NCBI RefSeq assembly: GCF_007097155.1
Contig: NZ_VJWA01000001.1
Coordinates: 1,273,501 to 1,337,500, forward strand
Source: Glacieibacterium frigidum
Lineage (GTDB): Bacteria; Pseudomonadota; Alphaproteobacteria; Sphingomonadales; Sphingomonadaceae
DNA length: 64,000 nucleotides
Direction: 5' to 3'
The notes below the pieces were generated by a model. The model was not told where the DNA came from and made no database searches. It was given only the letters and a program-made list of their open reading frames with translations. Position 1 is the stretch's first letter. Each line of letters begins with the position of its first letter. This document shows, in pieces, positions 17,834 to 26,399 of this stretch. The translations under genes were made by a program, and so were the position numbers.

Positions 17834-19528
17834 ATGCCCCGTGCACCCACAGACAAAGCCACCGCAATCGTCCTCCTTGCCCGCTCGCTCGAAGCTGCGC
17901 GCACGGTGGAGGGCCGCCCGCTCCTCGCCATCATTCCCGACGAGGACAATTTTAACGACTACAACATGCGGCATTATGCCTACCTCTACCTCCTGGCCGA
18001 GGACGGCGAGGAAACACGCGTCAACCTACGTATCATGTTCGTCGGGTCGTCCAACGCGAAGGACTACATCAAGAGCGTCGTCAGCGCGGAAAGCCCCATT
18101 TATCCGATCGAGCAGGTTGAAGTGCCCTTCTGCTCGCTGCAAGGCGAGGCAATGCAATACCGCCAGCTGGTCGAAGGCATCGGCTTCGACAATGCGGTCT
18201 TCGCGCTGCGGGCCATGCACGACGTGGTCCTTGCGAACCTGGAGCAGGAGGATGATGAAGTAATCGCGTTGACGCTCGCCGAGGACTTCCATGTCGGCGT
18301 CGTGCGCAGTGCGACTAGATACACCGCCTACCGTCGCGGAGGGCAGTATCTGCGCCCCAAGCCAAGAGATGCCGTCGACGATGCCGCAGCGACGTTTCCG
18401 GTCAAGGCTCCGCTCCCAGGCAGTCCCGAGCCGGTTACGGTCGATTTCGATTTCGAGCCCGATCCGATCTTCGACGACCGCGCCTGCGTCCTCATCGGGC
18501 GGAACGGAGTCGGCAAGACGCAGCTGCTTCGTTCGATCGTCGAGGGCCTGACCGACGAAGGGGCCCGCGAAGACGTGACGAGCGCCGACATCGGTAAGTC
18601 CGCGCGCTTTACCCGCACCATCGTCTTTTCATCCGTGCCGAGCGACCCTTACCGCAAGTCGATCCCGCCCTGGTTTGACATCGACTACGAATACTTCGCT
18701 GTGGCGGCGGACCCCCATCCGCTCGGCCGAGCTTTCCTGCAGTCGCTTCTCGACGCCCTGCGCGACGACGGATCCGCCTTTGGGGCGGACGGCACGCTCC
18801 GCACTCGTGCACAGCTTCTAGAGGTATCGCTAGAGCAGCTTGGGATGTGGAAGCGCCTTTACGTCCCGTTAAGACCCAAGACCCGTGCGGCAGCCTTCAG
18901 ATCCCACATCGAGGTGGATGGGATCGCGTATGTCGCTCTGCATGAACGATACAACGAGAGGCAGAAGAATCAGCTCGCCTCGTTCATCGACATGTCGGGA
19001 ACAGCGGTCGTGCTCTCCGACCGGATGGAACCCCGCCGGCTGAGCAGCGGGGAGCTCGCGATGATCCAGTTCGCCGCACAAGCGGCCGCCTCGGTGGAGA
19101 ACGGGAGCCTGCTGCTGTTCGATGAGCCCGAGACCCACCTTCATCCCAACTACGTCTCGCAATTCATGGATCTGCTCCAAGAACTCCTAGCGAGGTCGCG
19201 TTCCGTCGCGATCATCGCGACGCACTCTGCTTATGTCCTGCGGGAGGTCCCGCGCCAGCGGGTCACCGTGCTCTCCCGCGACGAGGACGGCACGATCCTG
19301 GCGGACCGGCCGCGCATGCAGACCTTCGGGGCTAACATCGACGACCTCTCCCAGTTCGTGTTCATCGACAGCGCGGTCTCGGCGCGCTACCGAGAACGCC
19401 TTGAGACATGGGGAAAGACCGAAGGCCGGGAGATCGGCATCGACGGGATCATCGAGCGCTACGGCAATCAACTCAGCTCGACCACACTGTCCATCGTCGC
19501 GCACGCCATCCGCGCGGACCAGTTTTGA
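17834..19528 (+). CDS. ptuA: AAA ATPase of a Septu-type defence system (PtuA-like)
   Basis: The 564-residue protein is an SMC/OLD-like ABC ATPase with Walker A GRNGVGKT at 222-229, signature RRLSSGELAMIQFAAQ, Walker B SLLLFDEPETHLHP near 425-438 and the switch His in IIATHSAYVLREVP. An N-terminal region of about 200 residues precedes the ATPase and has no recognised domain. Its stop overlaps the start of an HNH-type nuclease gene, the two-gene layout of Septu, where PtuA and PtuB form a complex that degrades phage DNA or RNA. The pairing plus motifs make the call strong. No reverse transcriptase is nearby, so a retron with this effector pair is unlikely. Confidence 0.85.
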   Translation: MPRAPTDKATAIVLLARSLEAARTVEGRPLLAIIPDEDNFNDYNMRHYAYLYLLAEDGEETRVNLRIMFVGSSNAKDYIKSVVSAESPIYPIEQVEVPFCSLQGEAMQYRQLVEGIGFDNAVFALRAMHDVVLANLEQEDDEVIALTLAEDFHVGVVRSATRYTAYRRGGQYLRPKPRDAVDDAAATFPVKAPLPGSPEPVTVDFDFEPDPIFDDRACVLIGRNGVGKTQLLRSIVEGLTDEGAREDVTSADIGKSARFTRTIVFSSVPSDPYRKSIPPWFDIDYEYFAVAADPHPLGRAFLQSLLDALRDDGSAFGADGTLRTRAQLLEVSLEQLGMWKRLYVPLRPKTRAAAFRSHIEVDGIAYVALHERYNERQKNQLASFIDMSGTAVVLSDRMEPRRLSSGELAMIQFAAQAAASVENGSLLLFDEPETHLHPNYVSQFMDLLQELLARSRSVAIIATHSAYVLREVPRQRVTVLSRDEDGTILADRPRMQTFGANIDDLSQFVFIDSAVSARYRERLETWGKTEGREIGIDGIIERYGNQLSSTTLSIVAHAIRADQF

Positions 19529-20346
19529 TGTGGCCGCTCGCGAGACCAATGACGGACATCAAGGAGGACGCCGAGCTGACGTCCATCCTCAAGAAACCTG
19601 CATTCGTCGGTCAGGAGGCCGTCTGGAAGTGCGCCTACGCGCACTATCGCAAGGCATGCGGCGATCCGTGGATCTTGTCGCCCGCCGTTTTTTCTGTGAA
19701 TCTTGTGAAGGAGCAGCTCGCGCTCTACGACAACCGCAAGAATGGCGGCCCCATTACGCGCATCCGCCAGACCGTGGGCATCCTGTGCTGTCCGATGTGC
19801 GGATCGCCGACCATTGGCACACTCGATCACTATCTCCCCCGCGACGAGTTTCCGGAGTTCTCGGTTCTGCCATGCAACCTCGTTCCGGCTTGCGGACTCT
19901 GCAACAGCGGCGCGAAGGGCAAGACCTTTAAGGGCACGGCGCCACCAGAGCGGTTCTTACATCCCTACTTCGAAACCACGACCGAAAAGGAGATCTGGCA
20001 GATCTTGGTGCAGCCGCCCTACGCTGCGGCGACCTTTCTGCCGACGGCCTCTCCGACGGTCCCTTCAGTGATGCTTGCGGCGGTACAGTTCCATTTGGCG
20101 AACGTTTTCGGACCAGCGTTCCACACTCAAATGGCGACATACTGGTCCACCATGGCGGACGAGATCCGAGAGCATGTCGACGATCTCGGTTTCACCTACG
20201 ATCAGGCGTGGGCATTTGCGCAGAAGACATCCGACCGGAGCTTCGCCGTGAACGGATGGCGCTCAGCGCTCATCCGAGGCATCATCACCGATCCGGCAGC
20301 GCGTGCCTACGTTGATGGTCTCGCCGCGAAGCCCAAGTCTCCCTGA
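19528..20346 (+). CDS. ptuB: HNH-type nuclease of a Septu defence system (PtuB-like)
   Basis: The likely start is the ATG at 19528, sharing a base with the ptuA stop (TGATG); a second ATG at 19549 is possible. The 272-residue protein has an HNH/beta-beta-alpha-metal domain near residues 85-135: two CxxC pairs (CPMC and CGLC) frame the core LDHYLPRDEFPEFSV followed by NLVPAC and the terminal N of GLCNSG. The conserved pattern D-H-Y-x-P matches PtuB-type HNH nucleases. The C-terminal half is helical without a known domain. It would be the nuclease effector unleashed by PtuA on infection. Confidence 0.85.
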   Translation: MWPLARPMTDIKEDAELTSILKKPAFVGQEAVWKCAYAHYRKACGDPWILSPAVFSVNLVKEQLALYDNRKNGGPITRIRQTVGILCCPMCGSPTIGTLDHYLPRDEFPEFSVLPCNLVPACGLCNSGAKGKTFKGTAPPERFLHPYFETTTEKEIWQILVQPPYAAATFLPTASPTVPSVMLAAVQFHLANVFGPAFHTQMATYWSTMADEIREHVDDLGFTYDQAWAFAQKTSDRSFAVNGWRSALIRGIITDPAARAYVDGLAAKPKSP

Positions 20347-20619
20347 TCCCTCAGCAGACCTTGTTCCCGGGCGTCGGCTCGCGGTCGCGGTCTTGAAATG
20401 CAACTGCCCGGACGCGGTCGGGATGCAGCTCAAAGGTGCGCATCAGCCCTCGCCGGAAGCGTCCCAACCCTGCGCAAGTCATGTGGATCGTCAGATAGGC
20501 TCAATTGCGATCCGGCGTTCGTGGCAATATGAGATATCGCAGGTCGCCGCCCCGTAGGCTTCGCCAAGTGATTGGCTTGCGTTGACGTGGACAGCGCAGG
20601 ATCAATCTGGAGCAACGCG

Positions 20620-21213
20620 GTGAAGGTCTTCATCAGCCACAACAAGGCAGACAAGACTAGCGCACGGGCGCTCGCCGTGCTGCTTGTCGAACAGGGCGTC
20701 GACGTCTGGTTCGACGAGTGGGAGATACGTCCCGGCGAGTCCATCACCGGCGGCATCGAGCGTGGCCTGACGGAATCTGACGTGTTCGTACTCCTCTGGT
20801 CTGCAGCGGCGCATGCTTCGAACTGGGTTGGAACCGAGGTCCGCGCCTTCATCCGCGGGCGCGTCGACGACGACGGGCTGCGGATCGTTCCCCTAATGAT
20901 CGATGGCACCGCGCTACCGGCACTCGTCGCCGATTATCGCGGCTTTGACCTCTCCGGCGACATGACGCTTGACCAGATCGCAGCCGAACTCACCGGGCAA
21001 CCCCGCGACCTCGAGATCGCGCGCAGGCTCCAGACTAAGCTCCTCGAGCTGACGGCGAGCCACGCCACGGGTGGTGATCCGCTGCCCTATCTCGTCTGCC
21101 CGACATGCGCGAGCACTGAGTTGAAGCGAAGCACGCAGGAAGACCGCGCGCGCGACGATGTCTACTACGTCATCGAATGTAGGGAATGCGCCTGGACCGA
21201 TTGGACCCAGTAA
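20620..21213 (+). CDS. TIR-domain protein with a C-terminal zinc ribbon
   Basis: The TIR domain begins at VKVFISHNKADK, so I take the GTG at 20620, preceded by a TGGAG, rather than the TTG at 20572. The 197-residue protein carries TIR landmarks: FISHNKAD (box 1), VWFDEWEIRPG (box 2) and SNWVGTE with the expected catalytic Glu. TIR domains of bacteria cleave NAD+ or make signalling nucleotides in phage defence. The last 45 residues hold CPTC and CREC, a zinc ribbon. It lies between Septu and Shedu genes, all on the plus strand, and may be a stand-alone defence effector. Confidence 0.8.
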   Translation: MKVFISHNKADKTSARALAVLLVEQGVDVWFDEWEIRPGESITGGIERGLTESDVFVLLWSAAAHASNWVGTEVRAFIRGRVDDDGLRIVPLMIDGTALPALVADYRGFDLSGDMTLDQIAAELTGQPRDLEIARRLQTKLLELTASHATGGDPLPYLVCPTCASTELKRSTQEDRARDDVYYVIECRECAWTDWTQ

Positions 21214-21296
21214 GCGACCGCGCCCAGTGCTGTTCGGTATTGGCGGCTGGCCGCCGCTGCAGCATGTTGGCCAAACATCATCGTAAAGGGGGCAGC

Positions 21297-22178
21297 GTGG
21301 GGGTCAAGCCGGACGAGGAGATCGCTAGGCAGTTCGAGGCGCTGATAGACGATCCGAAAAAAACCGAGAACCACGCGCAGAAGTTTCTCGAGGAGCATAC
21401 GGAGTTCCTGATCCCGTCGTGGTTCCAGAACCATCCGATGGCGATGAACTCGGTAATTTCGAAGTTTCCGATTGGACCGCGCACCGCCGACTTCGCCTAT
21501 CTTATGAGCGACTCAGCGACATGGATCCTGGTGCTGGTGGAAATCGAATCTCCGCACAAAAAAATCTTCAGCGGCAGCAGCAAGCACGTAAAGCCGACTT
21601 CGGCATTCGAGGAAGCGCTGAGCCAGACCCACGTCTGGAAGGAGTTCTTCGAAGAACATCCAGCAGAAGTGCGCGAGAGCGTGCGACCGATCCTCGTTCC
21701 ATCGGGCCGGGAGCGAAACCCCCTAAAGCTGCGCCGCGTGCTGATAATCGGCAGATCGGCCGACCATGATGGAAACGAGTCGCGTCGCAAGCGGATGTCG
21801 ACGATCGAAGAGGATCACAAGGTCAAGATTTTGACCTACGACAGCCTGCTGGGCCACTACCGCAGGGGCCAGGGTGAGAAGCGCTGCGTGCTGTCCCCGC
21901 GCGGCACCGGCTTCGCGATCAAGCGAATGGACGTGTTCCCAACGCGGACGTTCGCTTTTGTCAGACCTGAAAACCTCCACGTCCCGCCGCGCTTCATCGC
22001 CAAGCTGGAGGCCGCCGGCTATCAGATGAAGGAGTGGCTGGCGAACAAACCGCTGATGTTCGGCGACAAGTGGGCGACCAAGCCGGAAGGCTGGGACGAC
22101 GGCGGAATGATCGACCGCGTCTATGGTGTCGCCATTGACGCCGTTCAGAAGGGTCGGTTGAAGCGGGCGGCAAAGTAG
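21297..22178 (+). CDS. sduA: Shedu-type protein (SduA-like, DUF4263)
   Basis: The start chosen is the GTG at 21297, seven bases after AAGGGGG; an ATG at 21264 is also in frame. The 293-residue product has the DUF4263 pattern: FLEEHTEFLIPSWF, then TADFAYL, then ILVLVEIESPHKKIF, then SAFEEALSQTHVW with the Q-W helix. This is a PD-(D/E)XK nuclease-fold core with Asp in ADFAY and Glu in VEIE. The usual Lys two residues after the Glu is replaced by Glu here. Shedu is a single-gene antiphage nuclease system. Its position at the end of a Septu-TIR run supports a defence role. Confidence 0.75.
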   Translation: MGVKPDEEIARQFEALIDDPKKTENHAQKFLEEHTEFLIPSWFQNHPMAMNSVISKFPIGPRTADFAYLMSDSATWILVLVEIESPHKKIFSGSSKHVKPTSAFEEALSQTHVWKEFFEEHPAEVRESVRPILVPSGRERNPLKLRRVLIIGRSADHDGNESRRKRMSTIEEDHKVKILTYDSLLGHYRRGQGEKRCVLSPRGTGFAIKRMDVFPTRTFAFVRPENLHVPPRFIAKLEAAGYQMKEWLANKPLMFGDKWATKPEGWDDGGMIDRVYGVAIDAVQKGRLKRAAK

Positions 22179-22665
22179 CGCTGAGCTTGGCCGACCGGAA
22201 AGGCCGGCTCCGTTCATTTCGCGTTCGCGTGCAGCGCTACCGTGCAGCAGGATGGGAGGGCAATCCGACACACTTTGAGACGTCGATGAACACCCCCGCT
22301 CCGGCTGCCGTGCACCGCCATCGGCGATGGCATGGCGCGCAGACGCCTTGCAGCGACGGTGGGGTGCGGCCATCCTCTCTATGCGGGCGGACATCGCTCG
22401 ATACACGATCCGGTACATCGACCACACGGCACCCGTTCAAGGGTGCGTCCGCCCCCATCCTTGGGAAAAGTCTCTGATGCGGCGACTTCTGAACGAAGGA
22501 CCGCTACATCACCTCAACGCCCGAAGCGGCCGGGCCGTAATCCACCCGCCCAGTCAGCAGCAGCGTCAGCCTGCTTGCCGGCGCAGGGTGTTCGTGGAGC
22601 GCCCGCACTCACGGCCGATCAGCGGGCCAAAGCTCGTCGCATTGACGCCCCAATGGATCGCCCAA
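22179..22665. other. Intergenic boundary between defence and mobilisation modules
   Basis: About 490 bases between the converging Shedu gene and the MobA/MobL-like gene. Open frames are Arg/Ala-rich with no recognised domain. No hairpin with a T-run and no direct repeat of the tRNA-like sequence was seen. Confidence 0.35.
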
Positions 22666-23259
22666 CTAGCCGGCTGAGGTTGCGCGATACCTCCGCAGCC
22701 AACGCAACCACTTATTCTTCAACGGCCCAGCGATAAGGTCCAACCTTGCCGCATCAATCGCGCCAAACCCATCCTTCGAAAGACGCCTTGCTGTCACGAG
22801 GAGGTGGGCATGCGCCGTCCTGCCCGGTGGCGCGTGGATCGCGAGTTCGATTATCGCATCGCTCGTCTTGAAAGCACTTCGGATGATATCGACAGCACCG
22901 TCCAGCCACTTCCCCGCTGAGAGCGTAGCGGGAAGGTCAGCCACAATCTGCCAGGCGCAGATGTTTTCGGGCGCCGCCCGCCCCGCAGCGATCCCGTCCG
23001 CCAAGGTCCAAACAAGATAAGGGGAGAGGGTCCAGGTGGGTGCATTTACGGGGGCGATCACCTTGATTGCAACAAGATCTGCACTGCGTAGCGTGAAGTC
23101 GAACAACAGCCGATTGTCTTTGGCAATGTAACGTGTGCGCCTCAGATATGCTGATTCTCTAAGGGCGGTGCTGATCGCCGCTGGATCCGAGAGCCTATGT
23201 CCGCTGGTGGGGACGGCTTGACCAGCGACGGCCAAGAAAACGAATGGGCGCCGGCTCAT
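22666..23259 (-). CDS. MobA/MobL-like relaxase fragment
   Basis: The 197 residues include a C-terminal part with strong likeness to MobA/MobL relaxases: AIIELAIHAPPGRTAHAHLLVTARRLSKDGFG, with the paired His of the metal site, followed by LKNKWLRWLRR. The N-terminal half has no clear homology to the relaxase Tyr motif, and the length is far below a full MobA. It overlaps the upstream exonuclease stop (TAATG), so the two are co-translated. It may be a shortened relaxase homologue with a new job or a relic. Confidence 0.55.
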   Translation of the reverse strand: MSRRPFVFLAVAGQAVPTSGHRLSDPAAISTALRESAYLRRTRYIAKDNRLLFDFTLRSADLVAIKVIAPVNAPTWTLSPYLVWTLADGIAAGRAAPENICAWQIVADLPATLSAGKWLDGAVDIIRSAFKTSDAIIELAIHAPPGRTAHAHLLVTARRLSKDGFGAIDAARLDLIAGPLKNKWLRWLRRYRATSAG

Positions 23260-24026
23260 TAGAACGTCACCTCGACGAGGGGGCGGTCACCGAGCGCACC
23301 CGCACCGTCGGGCGGGCAGCCGAACAGCGGTAGCCGGGTAAAGCGCTGGAGCCGCGCTAGGCGCGACTGGTCGGCCTCGATCCACTTGGCCAGCGCAGAC
23401 CAGCCGTCCTGTACCCGATGCAGGTCGACTGTCTGATGCGCTTCGAGATGCAAGTTCAGCAGCCAAGTCGAGATCACATCGATTTCGCAATAACGGGCAC
23501 AGCGATCCCACCGGTCCTGATGCACGTAGTCCGTAGCATCGGCATCACGGTCATCTTTGGACGGAATGTTCAAAGCGGCGCAGACCTGCGCGAGACGCGG
23601 CTTGGGCGCCGAACCTCGCGACGTCAGCGTGTCGAGGAGGTCCCGGTGGATCGCCCCGGAATGCGAGACCTCTGCGTTGATCCTGTGAAGGTTCGGCGCG
23701 TCTGCCCAGTTCGCGATGGCGCGGAGACGGAGCAGTGGCAGGTCGAAACCTCGGCCATTGAATGTCATGACCAGACGAAGATCGTTGCCGCACAGGCCGT
23801 CGATCTCCCGGACAATCCTGGCCTCCGACATGTCGCCCCGGCTGAAGCTGAACATCTGAAAGATCAGGCCTTGCCGTGGATCGTGCTCGACCACGAGCGC
23901 CGCGCATGCAGCGATTTCGTGGGTGGCCCAGTTGATCGAAAGGTCGCCCTGATCTCCTCTCGGGGGGTGGCGGTCGATGATGGCGCCATTCGGCATGGTC
24001 GACAGGTCGATGGTCACGGTCTTCAT
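23259..24026 (-). CDS. DEDD-type 3'-5' exonuclease, PolB-exonuclease-like
   Basis: The start at 24026 (MKTVTIDLSTM) has an excellent ribosome-binding site (AGAGGAAG) just upstream, so the longer frame to 24116 is rejected. The 255-residue protein has the exonuclease landmarks: MTFNGRGFDLPLLRLRA near the middle (Exo II Asp) and YCEIDVISTWLL (Exo III Asp), typical of the predicted 3'-5' exonuclease family related to the PolB proofreading domain. It probably trims single strands from 3' ends. It is the first gene of a two-gene unit with the MobA/MobL-like protein, suggesting a role with transferred or nicked single-stranded DNA. Confidence 0.75.
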   Translation of the reverse strand: MKTVTIDLSTMPNGAIIDRHPPRGDQGDLSINWATHEIAACAALVVEHDPRQGLIFQMFSFSRGDMSEARIVREIDGLCGNDLRLVMTFNGRGFDLPLLRLRAIANWADAPNLHRINAEVSHSGAIHRDLLDTLTSRGSAPKPRLAQVCAALNIPSKDDRDADATDYVHQDRWDRCARYCEIDVISTWLLNLHLEAHQTVDLHRVQDGWSALAKWIEADQSRLARLQRFTRLPLFGCPPDGAGALGDRPLVEVTF

Positions 24027-24214
24027 TTTTCTTCCTCTGGCGTTCGCGCCACTCTCGGGCCCGGGGTCTGCCCGGGGAGGACTGCCAATTTCATTCTTGT
24101 TAGGCCCTCGCCTCAACTCCGTTTCTGGCTTCTAGAGTCATGTTGGCGATCGACGCCGAGTGATCGCGGCGGTCAAACCCGAACGGTACATAGGGGCGGA
24201 GTTGTTCAGGAGGC

Positions 24215-25758
24215 TCAACGCCCCCTGCCACGCTTCAGGTTGGCAAGCGCGTATGCAAGCGACCTGTCGGGATCGTCCGCACTTGGTCCGGACCGAACGA
24301 CATCCGATGCGATCGGTACTGGCGCGACATCGTCAGAGGTCGGGTCGATCCGACCAGCGAACCGATCAGCTGGCGAGATCAACGGCGTCGATGCACGCCT
24401 TGGCTCGCTTGTGGCCACTTCAATTAGGGTCTTGGCTGGTAATGGAAGAACGGCTTCCTGACGCGCCCGCCATTCGGTCCACGTCCCTAGGGCAGGAATC
24501 GTAAGCGCCTTGCGTTCACCACTTTGCCGGTCCTTGAGTTCCAGCCTGCGAGGCTGGGTAACGGTGGCGGCAAAGATTTCGCGCGCAACCGATCGGTTGG
24601 CCGCCGGCAGATCGTGGACGAACATCTGACGCTCCAGCTTCAGCGCCGCCGACAAGCGCCTAGCTTCCTCGCGGTGTTTTGCTACGAGGCGCCGTCGAAC
24701 TGCCGAGTTTCGCGCACGCAGCTGACGATGTTCAGCCCGGGCGACGGCATATGCACGACGCATTTCATCCTCTGCAGACCTAGGCAACGTCGCCGATCCG
24801 GTCGGCGTCGGCGACCGGATCGCTTCAAGACATTCGCGCAGCGACAGAGTGTCGGCGATGGTTCGGTCCTGAAGTGCCTTCAGGCCGTAGCCTACGCCAT
24901 CGATATCAAGCGCAGAGGCCGCAATGTTGTTCTTGGAGTCTCGGACATCGACGAGTCTCAAGCCGCTCGGCGGATCGACATTTGGATCCTTCTTCGGTCG
25001 GTAGAACGGTTCGAGTTTGACGCCATGTTGGGCGAGCGCGGCTTGCCGTGCCTGCCAGGTCGGCTTACTCAGCGCGTCCCGCAGGACTGGAGCAACGTCG
25101 AGCAGACACCGTGCACCGGTGCGCTCATTGTACTTGGCCTTCTTCGGATCGACCGGCCGGCTCTCACCTGCAAGTCGAGCTTTCTGTGACTGTTCGGGCG
25201 TCCGCAGTTCCCGCAGGCCGTGACGTTTTTCGAACGCACGGCAGACCATGATGATGCGCTTCTGGATGAAACTGTCCCATCGTCTCGTCGTGTAGTCCGC
25301 CGGGTTCAGCTGCGCCTTGATGGCGGGCGTCAGCGGCCCCGTGCGCGGGAGCGATTTGCTGGAGGCGCCGGGCTTCAGCGTGTACCGGTCCGGGGGAGTG
25401 CGACCGGTCTCGGATCGATGATGCACAAGGCGCCGTGCGCATGATGATACGCCTTGTCGTGGTGCTCGACGAGGACGGCCTGATGCGACGTCATCAGGAG
25501 TTCGGCCTTGATCAGCCCGAACAGTTCACGCCAGCGTGCTTGGTCCATCTTGTCGCCGTCTTCGATGGCAGCACTCAGCGAGATCTGCAGCACCGGTTGC
25601 GAGATCTGCGGTGCCATCCGCGACGTGGCCTGCATCTCGGCGCCTGCGTGTTCGACGCTCGAAACGCCGGAAAGCTCGATCACGGTGTGATCGCGCTTCT
25701 CGGTGAGGTAGTCGAACAGGCCGTCGAAGTCGCTACCGCGCGTGTGTTCGCCGATCAC
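24215..25758 (-). pseudogene. Relaxase (MobA/VirD2 type), split by a one-base frameshift
   Basis: The first part (25758 to about 25412) reads GLFDYLTEKRDHTVIELSG, a QISLSA strand, then HHDKAYHHAHGALCIIDP, the metal-binding His cluster of a relaxase. After that the frame must shift: the continuation, reading ETGRTPPDRYTLKPGASSK, is found in the adjacent frame to 24215. Restoring one G near 25410-25413 would give an intact gene of about 514 codons. The GTG start overlaps the stop of the MobC-like gene. The C-terminal part is basic and helical. The relaxase would nick oriT and lead conjugal transfer; as read, it is broken, or the base is a sequencing error. Confidence 0.75.
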
Positions 25759-26069
25759 AGCAACGTCCTCACCGCAGCGCGCAGGTCGGCGACCAGCGCC
25801 GTGATCTCGGCAGCAGTGACGGGGTCGCCGGTGTTCAGCGCTCGTGCGATCTGGTTGCCGTTGACGCCGAGCTTGTTGATCGCAGCGTGATGTTCGCGCG
25901 ACAGGACGATGCGGGTGCCGGCCGTGCTCACCAGGCGCCGGATGAGTGCGGCGCGCGATAGGCCGGTATGCCGCTGGAGCGCGTCGAGCTCGGCGAGCTC
26001 GGCATCGTCCCAGCGCACGCCGACGTTGTGGTTGCGGACACGGGTTTCGCTGCCGCGTTGGTGTGGCAT
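25755..26069 (-). CDS. MobC-like relaxosome accessory protein
   Basis: The start is the ATG at 26069 (MPHQRGSETR), with GGAA upstream; the longer frame to 26393 runs through the inverted-repeat region. The 104-residue protein has an N-terminal ribbon-helix-helix-like part (RWDDAELAELDALQRHTGLSRAALIRRLV) and a C-terminal INKLGVNGNQIARALNTG, the MobC signature (normally GxNLNQIAR). MobC proteins bind oriT and help the relaxase open DNA. The stop overlaps the relaxase start (GTGA), the usual mobC-mobA order. Confidence 0.72.
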   Translation of the reverse strand: MPHQRGSETRVRNHNVGVRWDDAELAELDALQRHTGLSRAALIRRLVSTAGTRIVLSREHHAAINKLGVNGNQIARALNTGDPVTAAEITALVADLRAAVRTLL

Positions 26070-26399
26070 TTCATTTTTCCAGTATTGTACAGGTGGTGGC
26101 GCGGGGTCCAGGGCGGCGGTAGCCCCGGCAAGGGACGTCGAAAAACACAAAGGGCGGGTGACAAAGCGAAGCGCCAGAACCCTTCCCGACCGGCCGTGAG
26201 GCGCGGTTGTGTTTCGACACCCCTTGCTAATTCCTTCTCTATTCTTCCTGCCTGCAATTTGGTGGAGATCGCGGCGGCGTCGACGACCGAAGCCGTGCAA
26301 TCCTTCCGCAATGACGGTCGATCGCAGCCTGTCTATCGACCCAGGGTGATAGGATTTCAGGTCGTCGAGGGAGAATGAAAGGCAGCTTTTCACCGGCTG
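26070..26399. other. Non-coding region upstream of mobC, candidate oriT
   Basis: About 330 bases between the mobC-relaxase operon and the unit above it. It contains a large interrupted inverted repeat (listed separately) and nothing else recognised. In mobilisable elements oriT commonly lies exactly here, upstream of mobC. Confidence 0.45.
26128..26227. repeat. Large interrupted inverted repeat, candidate oriT or operator
   Basis: Left arm 26128-26150 starts GCAAGGGACGTCGAAAA and ends CACAA; right arm 26207-26227 is TTGTGTTTCGACACCC followed by CTTGC, whose reverse complement matches the left arm at about 19 of 21 positions apart from a two-base gap. The spacer is 56 bases and itself holds a short GCGCC/GGCGC repeat. 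Position upstream of mobC favours oriT. Confidence 0.55.

Noticed and set aside
17834-20346. A retron with a Septu-type effector
   Set aside because: No reverse transcriptase gene or msr/msd-like inverted repeat lies next to the ATPase/HNH pair.
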